Shown here piece by piece: positions 14,591 to 23,710 of a stretch of 64,000 bases of DNA (position 1 is the stretch's first letter; every line of letters begins with the position of its first letter). The notes under the pieces were generated by a model. That model ran no database searches and was not told the DNA's origin. It saw nothing but the letters and a program-made list of their open reading frames with translations. The DNA is from an uncultured Clostridia bacterium (GTDB taxonomy: Bacteria > Bacillota > Clostridia > Peptostreptococcales > Anaerovoracaceae), in contig CAKQGQ010000001.1 of assembly GCA_934233735.1 (NCBI GenBank), forward strand, positions 124,001 to 188,000. Direction: 5' to 3'. A program made the position numbers and the translations under genes.

Positions 14591-17074
14591 ATGAGCGAGA
14601 AAAAAATCAGAATTGCTCTGGCAGGAAACCCGAACTCAGGAAAGACGACATTATTCAATGCTTTAACCGGTTCCAATCAGTTCGTGGGAAACTGGCCCGG
14701 CGTAACCGTTGAAAAAAAAGAAGGTAAATTAAAGAAACATGAAAATGTTGTGATTACCGACCTTCCGGGAATCTATTCTCTTTCCCCGTATACATTGGAG
14801 GAAGTTGTTGCAAGAAACTACCTGATCGATGAACGTCCGGACGCAATCCTAAACATCATCGACGGTACGAACCTCGAAAGAAACCTTTATCTGACAACGC
14901 AGCTCACCGAGCTTGGAATCCCGGTTGTTATCGCAATCAACATGATGGACATCGTAGAAAAGAACGGCGATAAGATTAATACCGCAGAACTTTCCCGCCA
15001 GCTTGGCTGTAAAGTCGTGGAAATCTCCGCTTTGAAGAATAAAGGCATCATGGAAGCGGCAGAAGCGGCAATCGACGCGGCAGAAAATGCGAAGACCATT
15101 CCGATGCATACATTCTCCGGCGTGGTAGAACACGCAATCGCACACATTGAAGAAGCTGCAATCCACGATCTTGCGGAAGAACAGCAGAGATGGTACGCAA
15201 TCAAAATCTTTGAACGTGACGAAAAAGTTCTTGAGAAGTTGAACATTCCCGCAGATATCATGGCACACATCGAAAATGACATCAAGGCTGCTGAAACAGA
15301 AATGGATGACGATGCGGAATCCATCATCACAAATGAAAGATATTTATACATAAGTTCAATTATCAAAGCCTGCTATAAGAAGAAAAATGCGGGAGGACTT
15401 TCAAACTCCGATAAAATCGACAAAATCGTAACCAACAGATGGCTCGGACTTCCGATTTTCGCGGTAATAATGTTCCTCGTTTACTATATTTCCATGGTTA
15501 CCGTCGGTGCATCCGCAACGGACTGGGCGAATGACGGACTCTTCGGAGACGGCTGGCATCTGTTCGGAAACGGAACCGCACAGTACGAAAAGGCTGCAAA
15601 GCAGTACGGCGATACCGACCTGATTCTCGGCGCATTTGCTGATGCATATGGTAACGACAGCATCGCAGAAGCACTCGACATGGAAAGCGAAACTTACGAT
15701 GACGCAGCAGCAAAGGCTGCTCTCGAACAGCTTGACGCAGCCGTTCCGGCAGACGCAAGCGTATCTTATGAAGTAGAAGATGAAGAAACTCTTGCTGTCG
15801 AAACCATAGACGGCGTAACGAAGGCTGACTTCGAAGCAGCGATGGCAGAGTTCCTGAACACAAGCTATAAAGAAGCTTACGGCGCACCGGATACTTCCAC
15901 ATACGGTATTTGGGTTCCGGGCATCCCGGTACTCCTCGGAAATGCGCTTGAAGCAGCAGGCACAGCAGAATGGCTGTCCGGTTTAATCCTCGACGGTATC
16001 GTAGCCGGAGTCGGTGCAGTTCTCGGATTCGTTCCGCAGATGCTCGTACTCTTCCTGCTTCTTGCATTCCTTGAAGCATGCGGATACATGGCTCGTATCG
16101 CTTTCGTACTCGACCGTATCTTCCGTAAGTTCGGTCTTTCCGGTAAATCCTTCATCCCGATGTTAATCGGTACAGGATGCGGCATCCCGGGAATCATGGC
16201 ATCGCGTACAATCGAAAACGAACGTGACCGTCGTATGACAATTATGACAACAACCTTCATCCCTTGCGGAGCAAAAGTTCCGTTCATCGGAATGATCGCC
16301 GGAGCAATCTTCGGCGGCAGCGCATGGGTAGCTACAAGTGCATATTTCGTAGGTATGGCAGCTATCATCATCTCCGGCATCATGCTGAAGAAGACAAAGA
16401 GATTCGCAGGAGATCCTGCACCGTTCGTAATGGAACTTCCTGCATACCATATGCCGACACTTGGAAATGTTCTCCGCTCCATGTGGGAACGCGGCTGGTC
16501 CTTCATTAAGAAAGCCGGAACAATCATCCTGCTTTCCACAATCGCAGTATGGTTCACATCCTACTTCGGTTTCACAGACGAAGGATTCCGTATGCTGGCA
16601 GAAGACGAACTTGATCAGTCCATCTTAGCGGCTATCGGAGGCGCAATCTGCTGGATCTTCGCACCACTCGGATTCGGAACCTGGGAAGCAACGGTTGCAT
16701 CCATCACAGGACTGGTTGCAAAGGAAAACATCGTTGGCACGATGGGTATCCTTTACGGAGCAGCAGGAGATGTTTATGCAACACTCGGAACTGTATTCAC
16801 ACCGGTAAGCGGATATGCATTCCTCGTATTCAACCTGCTTTGTGCTCCATGCTTCGCGGCAATCGGTGCGATCAAGCGTGAAATGAACAATGCGAAGTGG
16901 ACTTGGTTTGCAATCGGTTACCAGTGCGGATTTGCATACTGCATCGCACTCGTTATCAACCAGATCGGTCAGGCATTCGAAGGAAATATGAATATCATCG
17001 GTTTAATCGCAGCAATCGCTGTTATCGGTGTAATCATTTACAACCTGGTAAGACCTTATAAAGAAGCGAAATAA
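14591..17074 (+). CDS. feoB: Ferrous iron transporter FeoB
   Basis: About 827 residues from ATG 14591, preferred over ATG 14582 because GGAGGG at 14574-14579 is 11 nt away from it. The N-terminal G domain has GNPNSGKTTLFN, DLPGIYSLSPYTLEE, NIIDGTNLERN and NMMD, then the helical GDI-like domain. The membrane part has two Gate motifs, GTGCGIPGIMASRTIENERDRR and CAPCFAAI. A long acidic, probably extracytoplasmic loop of about 130 residues sits between the first two membrane helices (about residues 310-440), as in other clostridial FeoB. Imports Fe(II). Confidence 0.96.
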   Translation: MSEKKIRIALAGNPNSGKTTLFNALTGSNQFVGNWPGVTVEKKEGKLKKHENVVITDLPGIYSLSPYTLEEVVARNYLIDERPDAILNIIDGTNLERNLYLTTQLTELGIPVVIAINMMDIVEKNGDKINTAELSRQLGCKVVEISALKNKGIMEAAEAAIDAAENAKTIPMHTFSGVVEHAIAHIEEAAIHDLAEEQQRWYAIKIFERDEKVLEKLNIPADIMAHIENDIKAAETEMDDDAESIITNERYLYISSIIKACYKKKNAGGLSNSDKIDKIVTNRWLGLPIFAVIMFLVYYISMVTVGASATDWANDGLFGDGWHLFGNGTAQYEKAAKQYGDTDLILGAFADAYGNDSIAEALDMESETYDDAAAKAALEQLDAAVPADASVSYEVEDEETLAVETIDGVTKADFEAAMAEFLNTSYKEAYGAPDTSTYGIWVPGIPVLLGNALEAAGTAEWLSGLILDGIVAGVGAVLGFVPQMLVLFLLLAFLEACGYMARIAFVLDRIFRKFGLSGKSFIPMLIGTGCGIPGIMASRTIENERDRRMTIMTTTFIPCGAKVPFIGMIAGAIFGGSAWVATSAYFVGMAAIIISGIMLKKTKRFAGDPAPFVMELPAYHMPTLGNVLRSMWERGWSFIKKAGTIILLSTIAVWFTSYFGFTDEGFRMLAEDELDQSILAAIGGAICWIFAPLGFGTWEATVASITGLVAKENIVGTMGILYGAAGDVYATLGTVFTPVSGYAFLVFNLLCAPCFAAIGAIKREMNNAKWTWFAIGYQCGFAYCIALVINQIGQAFEGNMNIIGLIAAIAVIGVIIYNLVRPYKEAK

Positions 17075-17085
17075 GAGGTAGAAAA

Positions 17086-17322
17086 ATGAGTTGGATGATT
17101 GATAATTTAGGAACAATTGTTGTCGGATTATTGCTTGCGGCAGTTGTAACCGCAATCTCTATCCGGCTGATAAAAAATAAAAAAGCAGGAAAGAATTCCT
17201 GCGGATGCGGATGTCAGAGCTGTGCGATGGCAGGTGCCTGCCACAGCGGCAATGCGAAGGAAATGGAAGCGATGGAGGAGGAAATCCTCCGCCGTATTCA
17301 CGAATCGAATCCGCAGCATTAA
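17086..17322 (+). CDS. FeoB-associated Cys-rich membrane protein
   Basis: 78 residues: one N-terminal membrane helix (NLGTIVVGLLLAAVVTAISIRLI), a Lys-rich stretch, then CGCGCQSCAMAGAC and an acidic tail. This matches the FeoB-associated Cys-rich family that replaces FeoC in Firmicutes. The Cys cluster may bind Fe(II) or a cluster at the cytosolic exit of FeoB, which is inference. Last gene of the feo operon. Confidence 0.9.
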   Translation: MSWMIDNLGTIVVGLLLAAVVTAISIRLIKNKKAGKNSCGCGCQSCAMAGACHSGNAKEMEAMEEEILRRIHESNPQH

Positions 17323-17370
17323 ATACGCAAAAGACCTATTAAAACTAAAAGATATATAACTTTCATACTG

Positions 17371-17409
17371 AAAAAAATCGGAACCATTTCCTTTGGTTCC
17401 GATTTTTTC
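17371..17409. terminator. Terminator of the feo operon, shared with convergent small gene
   Basis: AAAAAAATCGGAACC/GGTTCCGATTTTTT forms a strong stem with A and T runs on both sides, working in both directions. Its right edge overlaps the stop codon of the 61-residue minus-strand gene. Confidence 0.85.
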
Positions 17410-17593
17410 ATTCTTCATCAAAGTCGCAGTCGCATTCGCAGCTTTCCCAGTCAAGAAGCTTTTTATATGTGCTGCATCCGAAAATAATTCCGACAATTAA
17501 CACCCCTGCAACTGCCACATTTCTTACAATTTTGGAAACATCTACATTAACCGTAACATCTACGCTGCCTCTTTCTTTTCTTCCCGGTACCAT
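17408..17593 (-). CDS. Small single-span membrane protein with acidic Cys tail
   Basis: 61 residues. AAAGGAGGTATACC gives a near-perfect RBS before ATG, which is the main reason to accept it. A charged N-terminus (MVPGRKERG) is followed by one membrane helix (IVRNVAVAGVLIVGIIFGC) and a tail ending SCECDCDFDEE. No known family recognised. It lies convergent to the feo operon, and the CxCxC acidic tail echoes the Cys-rich Feo protein, so a metal-related role is possible but unproven. Confidence 0.65.
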   Translation of the reverse strand: MVPGRKERGSVDVTVNVDVSKIVRNVAVAGVLIVGIIFGCSTYKKLLDWESCECDCDFDEE

Positions 17594-17634
17594 TGGTATA
17601 CCTCCTTTGTCTTGTGTTTTATGTTGTAATCATA

Positions 17635-18561
17635 TCATAAAACCGCGGAATCCTCAAGTATCTTTTCGAGACGGAAATCAGGCGTGCGCAGGTATCTTCC
17701 CAGTCCGTAAAGGCTTTCCGGATCTCCCTGCGTGATATGCGCCATGCGCTGGTAGGAGTTGACCGAGAGCTTCAGGCCCAGACTTTTCAAAACCTCATCG
17801 GCATTTTTATCCTGCGGGTAAGCGCCGTAGGGCCATGCAAACAGAAGCGGGGCTTTTCCTGCCGCCTGCTCGATTTTTTCCTGATTTTGTGTCAAATCCG
17901 CAGAGAGAATCGCATGATAATCGGAAAGGGACTCTCCTTTTTTCTGGTCGGCACCTTTGCGCCCGTCTGCTATTTGGTGCAGGTTGTAGGTGTGGTTTCC
18001 GAACTCGACGAGACCCGATTTTGCCATGACGGCGACCTCGCCCCATGACAGATTGCAGCTTGAAGGGACACGGTAAATATCATCAGATGAAATTTCCGAA
18101 TCGGCACCGATAAGCGAAATGACTGCCTTCATGCCATACTTTTCGAGCAGCGGATAAGCGTAGAGATAATTATTGCAGTAGCCGTCGTCAAAGGTCAGAA
18201 GTATGGGCTTTTCAGGCAGTTTCGCGCCGTTTTCTGCGTAAGCGATGAGCTGCGAGGGCAGAACCGTGGTAAAACCGTTATCTTTATACCATTTTAAATC
18301 GCTTTCAAAGCGGCTTTGACTTATGAAATATTCGCTCTCGCTTCTTCCATTTTCCGTAATGCCGTGATACATGATAATCGGTATTTCCAGCGTTTCGCGT
18401 TTGTCTAAAAGAAGACGGGAAGGCGCGGAGACGGTAAAACGGATGCTGCCGTCGGAAAAGACGGGGATTTTGCTTCCCATGCAGGAACTGATTCCGCAGG
18501 CAATGCCGGACACCATCAAAAAAACAAGAAAGATGATAAGAAAAAAATCCGTTTTTTTCAT
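17635..18561 (-). CDS. Polysaccharide deacetylase (NodB domain), membrane-anchored
   Basis: 308 residues from ATG 18561 (MKKTDFFLIIFLVFLMVSG), an uncleaved anchor or signal segment. The NodB core shows IPIIMYHGIT, LTFDDGYCNN (catalytic Asp and metal Asp), VEFGNHTYNLH (the H-x3-H-like metal pair) and LFAWPYGAYPQ. It would deacetylate peptidoglycan or another cell-surface N-acetyl glycan outside the membrane. GGAGTG serves as RBS. Monocistronic. Confidence 0.88.
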   Translation of the reverse strand: MKKTDFFLIIFLVFLMVSGIACGISSCMGSKIPVFSDGSIRFTVSAPSRLLLDKRETLEIPIIMYHGITENGRSESEYFISQSRFESDLKWYKDNGFTTVLPSQLIAYAENGAKLPEKPILLTFDDGYCNNYLYAYPLLEKYGMKAVISLIGADSEISSDDIYRVPSSCNLSWGEVAVMAKSGLVEFGNHTYNLHQIADGRKGADQKKGESLSDYHAILSADLTQNQEKIEQAAGKAPLLFAWPYGAYPQDKNADEVLKSLGLKLSVNSYQRMAHITQGDPESLYGLGRYLRTPDFRLEKILEDSAVL

Positions 18562-18701
18562 AAGGACACTCCAATCCGAAGAGTCAGAGCCTCTTCCGTA
18601 AATGCTATGCTGCAGAAATAGAAAGTATGCCAAGGAGATAGGTGATTTGTTATAATAAACAAAAAAACAGTGAAAATGGCGTGAAATATTTTGAAAAACT
18701 A

Positions 18702-18730
18702 TTGGCAATTCACAAAAAACACGATATAAT
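18702..18730 (+). promoter_or_regulatory. Promoter of metA
   Basis: TTGGCA (18702-18707), a 17-bp spacer, TATAAT (18725-18730), only 26 bp from the metA ATG. The leader is too short for an S-box or T-box, and none is visible. Confidence 0.75.
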
Positions 18731-18756
18731 TAGGAGCGGAAAGGAGAACAACAGAA

Positions 18757-19698
18757 ATGCCAATCAGAATTAACGAACAAATGCCGGTGGTGCAAAAGCT
18801 GAACGAAGAGAATATCTTCGTCATGGCGGAAGACCGTGCGGCAAGTCAGGATATCAGACAGCTGAAAATCGCGGTTGTCAACATTATGCCGGAAAAGGAG
18901 TCTGCGGAGCTGCAGCTTTTGAGACTGCTTTCCAACTCACCGCTGCAGGTGGAAATTACATTCATCCGTATGGATTCCCATGAGTACAAGAATTCGACGG
19001 ATGTTTACCTCCAAAAATTCTATAAGTCCTATTCGGAAATCAAGCACGACTATTTCGACGGCATGATTATTACGGGCGCCCCGGTGGAAAAACTGGAGTT
19101 TGAGGATGTCGACTACTGGGACGAAATTACGGATATCATGGAGTGGAGCAAAACCCATGTAACCTCGGCAATGTTTATCTGCTGGGCGGCGCAGGCAGGC
19201 CTTTACTACCATTACGGAATTGAGAAATATGATTTTGATAAGAAGCTTTCGGGAGTCTTCCGGCACGAGCTGCTTTCGGATGATGAGGAAATTGTCAGAG
19301 GCTTTGACGATGTTTTCTATGTGCCGCATTCCAGACACACGGGCGTTAAAACCGAGGATGTCAAAAAGCACGAGGAACTCAAAATTATGGCGGAGTCGGA
19401 CAAGGCAGGAGCTTTCCTGATTCTGGACAAAGAAAACAGCCGCATTTTCGTGACGGGACATCCGGAATATGACCCGAACACGCTTTCAAACGAATACTTC
19501 AGGGACATCAAAAAAGATGAGAACACCTGCGTTCCGGAGAATTATTTCCCGAGTGACGACCCGTCCAAAGCGCCGAAGGCAACTTGGAGAAGCTGCGCGA
19601 ACCTGCTGTTTTCCAACTGGCTCAACTATTATGTTTACCAGATTACGCCTTATGACCTGTATAAAGCCTACTATAATGATAGGTTAGATATAGAATAA
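18757..19698 (+). CDS. metA: Homoserine O-acetyltransferase, MetA type
   Basis: 313 residues, the MetA/HTS family of class I glutamine-amidotransferase-like fold. Catalytic Cys142 is in FICWAAQ, His235 and Glu237 in TGHPEYD. Residue 111 is Glu (GAPVEKLEF); family work on this position links Glu111 with acetyl-CoA and Gly111 with succinyl-CoA use, so O-acetylhomoserine is the predicted product. That fits the O-acetylhomoserine sulfhydrylase gene just downstream. Cytosolic, first step of methionine synthesis from homoserine. Confidence 0.93.
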   Translation: MPIRINEQMPVVQKLNEENIFVMAEDRAASQDIRQLKIAVVNIMPEKESAELQLLRLLSNSPLQVEITFIRMDSHEYKNSTDVYLQKFYKSYSEIKHDYFDGMIITGAPVEKLEFEDVDYWDEITDIMEWSKTHVTSAMFICWAAQAGLYYHYGIEKYDFDKKLSGVFRHELLSDDEEIVRGFDDVFYVPHSRHTGVKTEDVKKHEELKIMAESDKAGAFLILDKENSRIFVTGHPEYDPNTLSNEYFRDIKKDENTCVPENYFPSDDPSKAPKATWRSCANLLFSNWLNYYVYQITPYDLYKAYYNDRLDIE

Positions 19699-19726
19699 AT
19701 CTATAACCGGATATTCAATTGGTGTA

Positions 19727-19756
19727 TTGGACAAAGAACCCCTCATCAATTATAAT
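19727..19756 (+). promoter_or_regulatory. Promoter of metY
   Basis: TTGGAC (19727-19732), an 18-bp spacer and TATAAT (19751-19756) between metA and metY, indicating an independent transcript. Confidence 0.6.
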
Positions 19757-19837
19757 AGGCACATAAGATACAGAGAGGGACAACCTCAGAGAATAAATAC
19801 AGAAAATAAAAACGAAGATATATAGGAGGAAATGAAA

Positions 19838-21142
19838 ATGGCAGATATTAGAGATTCAAGAAACTGGAGCTTTGAAACAAAGCAGTTACATATCGGACAG
19901 GAACAGGCAGACCCGGTAACGGACGCAAGAGCGGTTCCAATCTATGCAAGCACATCCTATGTGTTCCATAATGCACAGCATGCGGCAGACCGTTTCAGCC
20001 TGAAGGACGCAGGCAATATCTACGGAAGACTCACAAATCCGACGCAGGACATTTTCGAGCAGAGAATCGCGGCATTGGAAGGCGGCGCAGCCGCTTTAGC
20101 AACCGCATCCGGTGCAGCAGCCATCAATTATACAATCGGCGCGCTCGCACGCAGCGGCGAACATATCGTAGCTTCCAAGACCATCTACGGCGGAACTTAC
20201 AACCTTTTGGCACATACGCTTCCGCTTTCCTCTGGCATTACGGCAACTTTCGTTGATCCGGAAGAAGAAGGCGCATTCGAGGCTGCCATTCAGGAAAACA
20301 CGAAAGCAATCTTCATCGAAACCCTCGGCAACCCGAATTCCAATATCATCGACATCGAAGCAGTTGCAGAGGTTGCACATAAGCACGGCATTCCGCTGGT
20401 CATCGACTCGACCTTCGCGACACCTTATCTGATTCGTCCGATTGAACACGGCGCAGACATTGTCGTGCATTCCGCGACCAAATTCATCGGCGGTCACGGA
20501 ACTGCGATTGGCGGCGTGATTGTGGACGGCGGTACTTTTGACTGGAAGGCTTCCGGAAAGTATCCTTGGATTTCCGACCCGAATCCGAGCTATCACGGCG
20601 TTTCGTTTGCTGAGGCAGCAGGCCCGGCAGCATTTGCAACCTATATCAGAGCAATTCTTTTGAGAGATACCGGCGCAACACTTTCTCCGTTCCATGCTTT
20701 CATCTTCCTGCAGGGACTGGAAACGCTTTCGCTCAGAGTAAAGCAGCATGTGTCGAATGCTCTTAAAATCGTGGAATATCTGAACGACCATCCGCAGGTT
20801 GAGGCGGTTCACCATCCGTCCCTTCCAAACGATCCGAGCCATGCGCTCTATGAAAGATATTTCCCAAGCGGCGCAGGCTCAATCTTTACCTTTGATATTA
20901 AGGGCAGCGCAGCCGATGCGCAAAAATTCATCGACAATCTGCCAATCTTCTCGCTCCTTGCGAATGTTGCAGATGTAAAGTCACTGGTAATTCATCCGGC
21001 AAGCACGACGCACGCGCAGCTTACACCGGAAGAGCTGGCTGAGCAGGGAATCAAGGAAACGACAATCCGTCTTTCCATCGGCATTGAAGATGCGGACGAC
21101 CTGATTGCGGCGCTTGATACCGCCTTCGAAGCGATTAAATAG
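19838..21142 (+). CDS. metY: O-acetylhomoserine sulfhydrylase MetY (PLP)
   Basis: 434 residues from ATG 19838, 8 nt after AGGAGG; the ATG at 19832 is too close. Cys/Met-metabolism PLP enzyme: NIYGRLTNPTQDIFEQRIAALEGG, SGAAAINYT, the PLP lysine in VVHSATKFIGGHGTAIGG, and SLVIHPASTTHAQL near the C-terminus. The length of about 430 and the long central insertion with YHGVSFAE are typical of OAH sulfhydrylases rather than cystathionine synthases. It makes homocysteine from O-acetylhomoserine and sulfide. Stop is amber. Confidence 0.94.
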   Translation: MADIRDSRNWSFETKQLHIGQEQADPVTDARAVPIYASTSYVFHNAQHAADRFSLKDAGNIYGRLTNPTQDIFEQRIAALEGGAAALATASGAAAINYTIGALARSGEHIVASKTIYGGTYNLLAHTLPLSSGITATFVDPEEEGAFEAAIQENTKAIFIETLGNPNSNIIDIEAVAEVAHKHGIPLVIDSTFATPYLIRPIEHGADIVVHSATKFIGGHGTAIGGVIVDGGTFDWKASGKYPWISDPNPSYHGVSFAEAAGPAAFATYIRAILLRDTGATLSPFHAFIFLQGLETLSLRVKQHVSNALKIVEYLNDHPQVEAVHHPSLPNDPSHALYERYFPSGAGSIFTFDIKGSAADAQKFIDNLPIFSLLANVADVKSLVIHPASTTHAQLTPEELAEQGIKETTIRLSIGIEDADDLIAALDTAFEAIK

Positions 21143-21158
21143 ATTATAAGTTTTAAAA

Positions 21159-21236
21159 GGAAATACCGCCACGGGACTTTGCGGTGCGGAAATCTAAACC
21201 CTGCATCCTGAACCGGAGGCGGTGTTTCCCTGTTTT
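21159..21236 (+). terminator. Long-loop terminator after metY
   Basis: GGAAATACCGCC (21159-21170) and GGCGGTGTTTCC (21218-21229) pair over 11 of 12 positions (the mismatch becomes A-G in the pairing), followed by CTGTTTTT. The 47-nt loop is unusually large and has internal GC-rich structure. Confidence 0.6.
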
Positions 21237-21368
21237 TGGAACTTCGCAGTCGTGCCTCGGAGCGATGCCGCGGCCTAAAATCCCATAGACTTTTAAGCGG
21301 AATTTTAGTATAATAATTGTGGATTTATTTACCGCGTAAATTGCATGGAAGGAATTAAAATAAAACAC

Positions 21369-22751
21369 ATGAAAGCAGCATTTCATACACTGGGCTGCAA
21401 AGTCAACCAGTACGAAACGGAGGCCATGAAGGAGCAGTTTGCTGCCCGCGGCTATGAAATCGTAGGGGAAGAGGAAGCAGCCGATGTATACATTATAAAT
21501 ACCTGCACGGTTACGAACCTTGCAGACCGCAAATCGCGTCAGTATATCCGGCGCATGAAAAAGCAGTGCCCGGACGCAGTGGTTGCCGTAACAGGCTGTT
21601 ACGCGCAGGTCAAGCCCGAGGAACTTGAGGCTCTGCCGGAAGTCGATATTGTAGCAGGAACAGGCGAAAAGAACAATTTAGCAGGCTATGTGGAAGAATA
21701 TCTGCATGACCATAAAAAACAAAAGCACATTTTGGAGTACGACGCTCTGACATCCTACCACGACAAAGGCATCATCACTTCGATGGATTCGCGCACGCGC
21801 GCTTATGTCAAGATTCAGGAAGGGTGCAATCGGTTCTGCTCCTACTGCCTGATTCCGTTTGCACGGGGAGCCGTCAGAAGCCGCAACCCGGAGGAAATTT
21901 TGGAGGAGGTCAAGGTTTTAATCAGCAAAGGCTTCCGAGAGGTTGTCCTGACGGGAATCAACACGGCACTTTACGGCACGGAGGAAAACTTCCCGTATCC
22001 GCTTACGGACGAAGAAAAAGCACTCGGCATGCACGGAATCGAAATCATCATCAGCCGGATTAACGCCTTGAACGGGGAATTCCGCATCAGGCTCAGTTCT
22101 CTCGAGCCGACGGTAGTCAATGCCGAATATGTGAAGAGGCTCATGCGCTACGAGAAGCTCTGCCCGCATCTGCACCTTTCGATTCAGAGTGGAAGCGACA
22201 GCGTGCTTGCGGCGATGAACCGCCATTACAGCAGGCAGGACTATCTGGACATTGTCCGTGTGCTGAAGGACTGCGATGCCCATTACGGCGTGACGACAGA
22301 CATCATCTGCGGATTTCCGGGTGAAACCGAAGAGGACTTTGAAGACAGCCTTCGCATGACCGAGGAAGCTGACTTCCTCAAAGTCCACGCATTCCGCTAT
22401 TCCAGGCGCGAAGGCACGGCGGCATACGAGATGAGGAACCAGATTGACGGCGAGACGAAAAATAAACGCGTAAACCGCCTGATGGAAAAGGCAGAAGAGG
22501 TAACTCGGAGATTCTTCGAAAGCTCGGCAGGCGAAGTGCGGACGGTTCTCTTCGAGCAGGAAGAGGCGGAGTTGTCTCGAAACGCTGTGCCGGCAGAGGT
22601 CGATGCCTCGAAAGCGGGCACAGTCCTCAGCGGCTACACCGAAAATTACATCAAAGTGTATGCGGACGGCGGCGAGGAGCATTTAAACAGTTTCCAAAAA
22701 GTTAAGCTTTTAGAACCATATAAAGACGGTATGAAAGGAGAAATATTATAA
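21369..22751 (+). CDS. mtaB: tRNA t6A37 methylthiotransferase MtaB
   Basis: About 460 residues from MKAAFHTLGCKVNQYETEAM, the family-typical start. An upstream in-frame ATG at 21345 lacks an RBS, but the GGAAGG here is rather far from 21369, so the start is not certain. The MTTase N-domain has Cys in LGCKVNQ, NTCTVTN and VTGCYAQ (second cluster), the radical-SAM motif is CNRFCSYC, and a TRAM domain follows. It converts t6A to ms2t6A at tRNA position 37. Unrelated to the methanol methyltransferase also called MtaB. Confidence 0.94.
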   Translation: MKAAFHTLGCKVNQYETEAMKEQFAARGYEIVGEEEAADVYIINTCTVTNLADRKSRQYIRRMKKQCPDAVVAVTGCYAQVKPEELEALPEVDIVAGTGEKNNLAGYVEEYLHDHKKQKHILEYDALTSYHDKGIITSMDSRTRAYVKIQEGCNRFCSYCLIPFARGAVRSRNPEEILEEVKVLISKGFREVVLTGINTALYGTEENFPYPLTDEEKALGMHGIEIIISRINALNGEFRIRLSSLEPTVVNAEYVKRLMRYEKLCPHLHLSIQSGSDSVLAAMNRHYSRQDYLDIVRVLKDCDAHYGVTTDIICGFPGETEEDFEDSLRMTEEADFLKVHAFRYSRREGTAAYEMRNQIDGETKNKRVNRLMEKAEEVTRRFFESSAGEVRTVLFEQEEAELSRNAVPAEVDASKAGTVLSGYTENYIKVYADGGEEHLNSFQKVKLLEPYKDGMKGEIL

Positions 22752-23104
22752 TGGCAGATTGTGTATTTTGTATGATAGCGAATCATGAGATTCCGTCAAC
22801 CATCGTTTACGAGGACGATAAGATTATTGCGTTTAAAGATTTAGACCCGCAGGGCCCGGTGCATGTGCTGGTTATTCCGAAAAAGCACATCGCATGCTTG
22901 GACGATGTTAAGCCGGAGGATCACGAGCTGATGGGACACATCATGTGCAAAATCGGTGAGATTGCGAAGAGCCAGGGGCTCGAAAACGGCTACAGAGTTG
23001 TAAGCAACAACGGCGACGACGCTTTCCAGACGGTAAAGCACATTCACTTCCACATCATCGGCGGCAAACCGATGGGCTGGCCGCCGTTCCCGGTACAGGA
23101 GTAG
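22751..23104 (+). CDS. hinT: HIT-family purine nucleoside phosphoramidase HinT
   Basis: 117 residues. CVFCMIANHEIPSTIVYEDD and the catalytic histidine triad KHIHFHIIGG (H-x-H-x-H) are intact. It overlaps the mtaB stop by one base (TAATG), so it is co-translated. Hydrolyses adenosine phosphoramidates. Stop is amber. Confidence 0.95.
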   Translation: MADCVFCMIANHEIPSTIVYEDDKIIAFKDLDPQGPVHVLVIPKKHIACLDDVKPEDHELMGHIMCKIGEIAKSQGLENGYRVVSNNGDDAFQTVKHIHFHIIGGKPMGWPPFPVQE

Positions 23105-23128
23105 AATATACGCGGGGCAGATAGCAAA

Positions 23129-23710
23129 ATGATACAGCTCTATTTACAGCTTCTCGATACGCAGACCGAACAGGAAAAATTTGAACGGCTTTATTATCAG
23201 TATAAAAGGCTGATGTACTGGATTGCAAATCACATTCTAGGTGACAGCCATCTCGCGGAAGACGCCGTGCACGAAGCATTTCTGAAGATAATAAAAAATT
23301 TTCACAAAATCGGAGAAATTAATTGTCCCCGAACGAAGAATTTCGTGGTTATTATAGTTAGGAACACTGCGCGCAGCATTCTCGAAAAAGAAAACCGAGG
23401 TCCTAAGACACAGAGTTTTACGGAAGACTTCGCAGGGAGCGATATGGCGGAAGCCTCGGATTCCTATTGGGAAAATCTCTCGTCGGGATTTGATGAAACC
23501 TCGGATGAAGTTCTGCGAAAAGAAATCATGCGAACCGTGGACAGTCTGCCGGACTGGGCGGCGGATGTTTTGACGCTGTCGGCAATCTATGGATGCAGCA
23601 CAGCGGAAATCGCAGCGATTGGGGAAATCTCCACGGAAGCGGCAAAAAAACGATTGCAGCGTGCGCGCGTTTTGTTTCAAAACAAGATGAAAGAGGGCGA
23701 GACGAAATGA
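23129..23710 (+). CDS. Sigma-70 family (ECF-like) RNA polymerase sigma factor
   Basis: 193 residues. Region 2 is FERLYYQYKRLMYWIANHI, then HLAEDAVHEAFLKIIKN; region 4 is LPDWAADVLTLSAIYGCSTAEIAAIGEISTEAAKKRLQRAR, with the promoter-recognition helix-turn-helix. A 4-nt overlap (ATGA) couples it to a membrane-anchored DUF4367 protein, which is the usual anti-sigma position, so a sigma/anti-sigma pair is inferred. RBS is weak. The stimulus and target promoter are unknown. Confidence 0.85.
   Translation: MIQLYLQLLDTQTEQEKFERLYYQYKRLMYWIANHILGDSHLAEDAVHEAFLKIIKNFHKIGEINCPRTKNFVVIIVRNTARSILEKENRGPKTQSFTEDFAGSDMAEASDSYWENLSSGFDETSDEVLRKEIMRTVDSLPDWAADVLTLSAIYGCSTAEIAAIGEISTEAAKKRLQRARVLFQNKMKEGETK

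Noticed and set aside
16163..16557. Antisense frames over feoB
   Set aside because: Shadow of feoB codon use; no start signal and unusual composition.
18562..18756. SAM riboswitch before metA
   Set aside because: Only 26 nt separate the -10 box from the start codon and no S-box core is visible.
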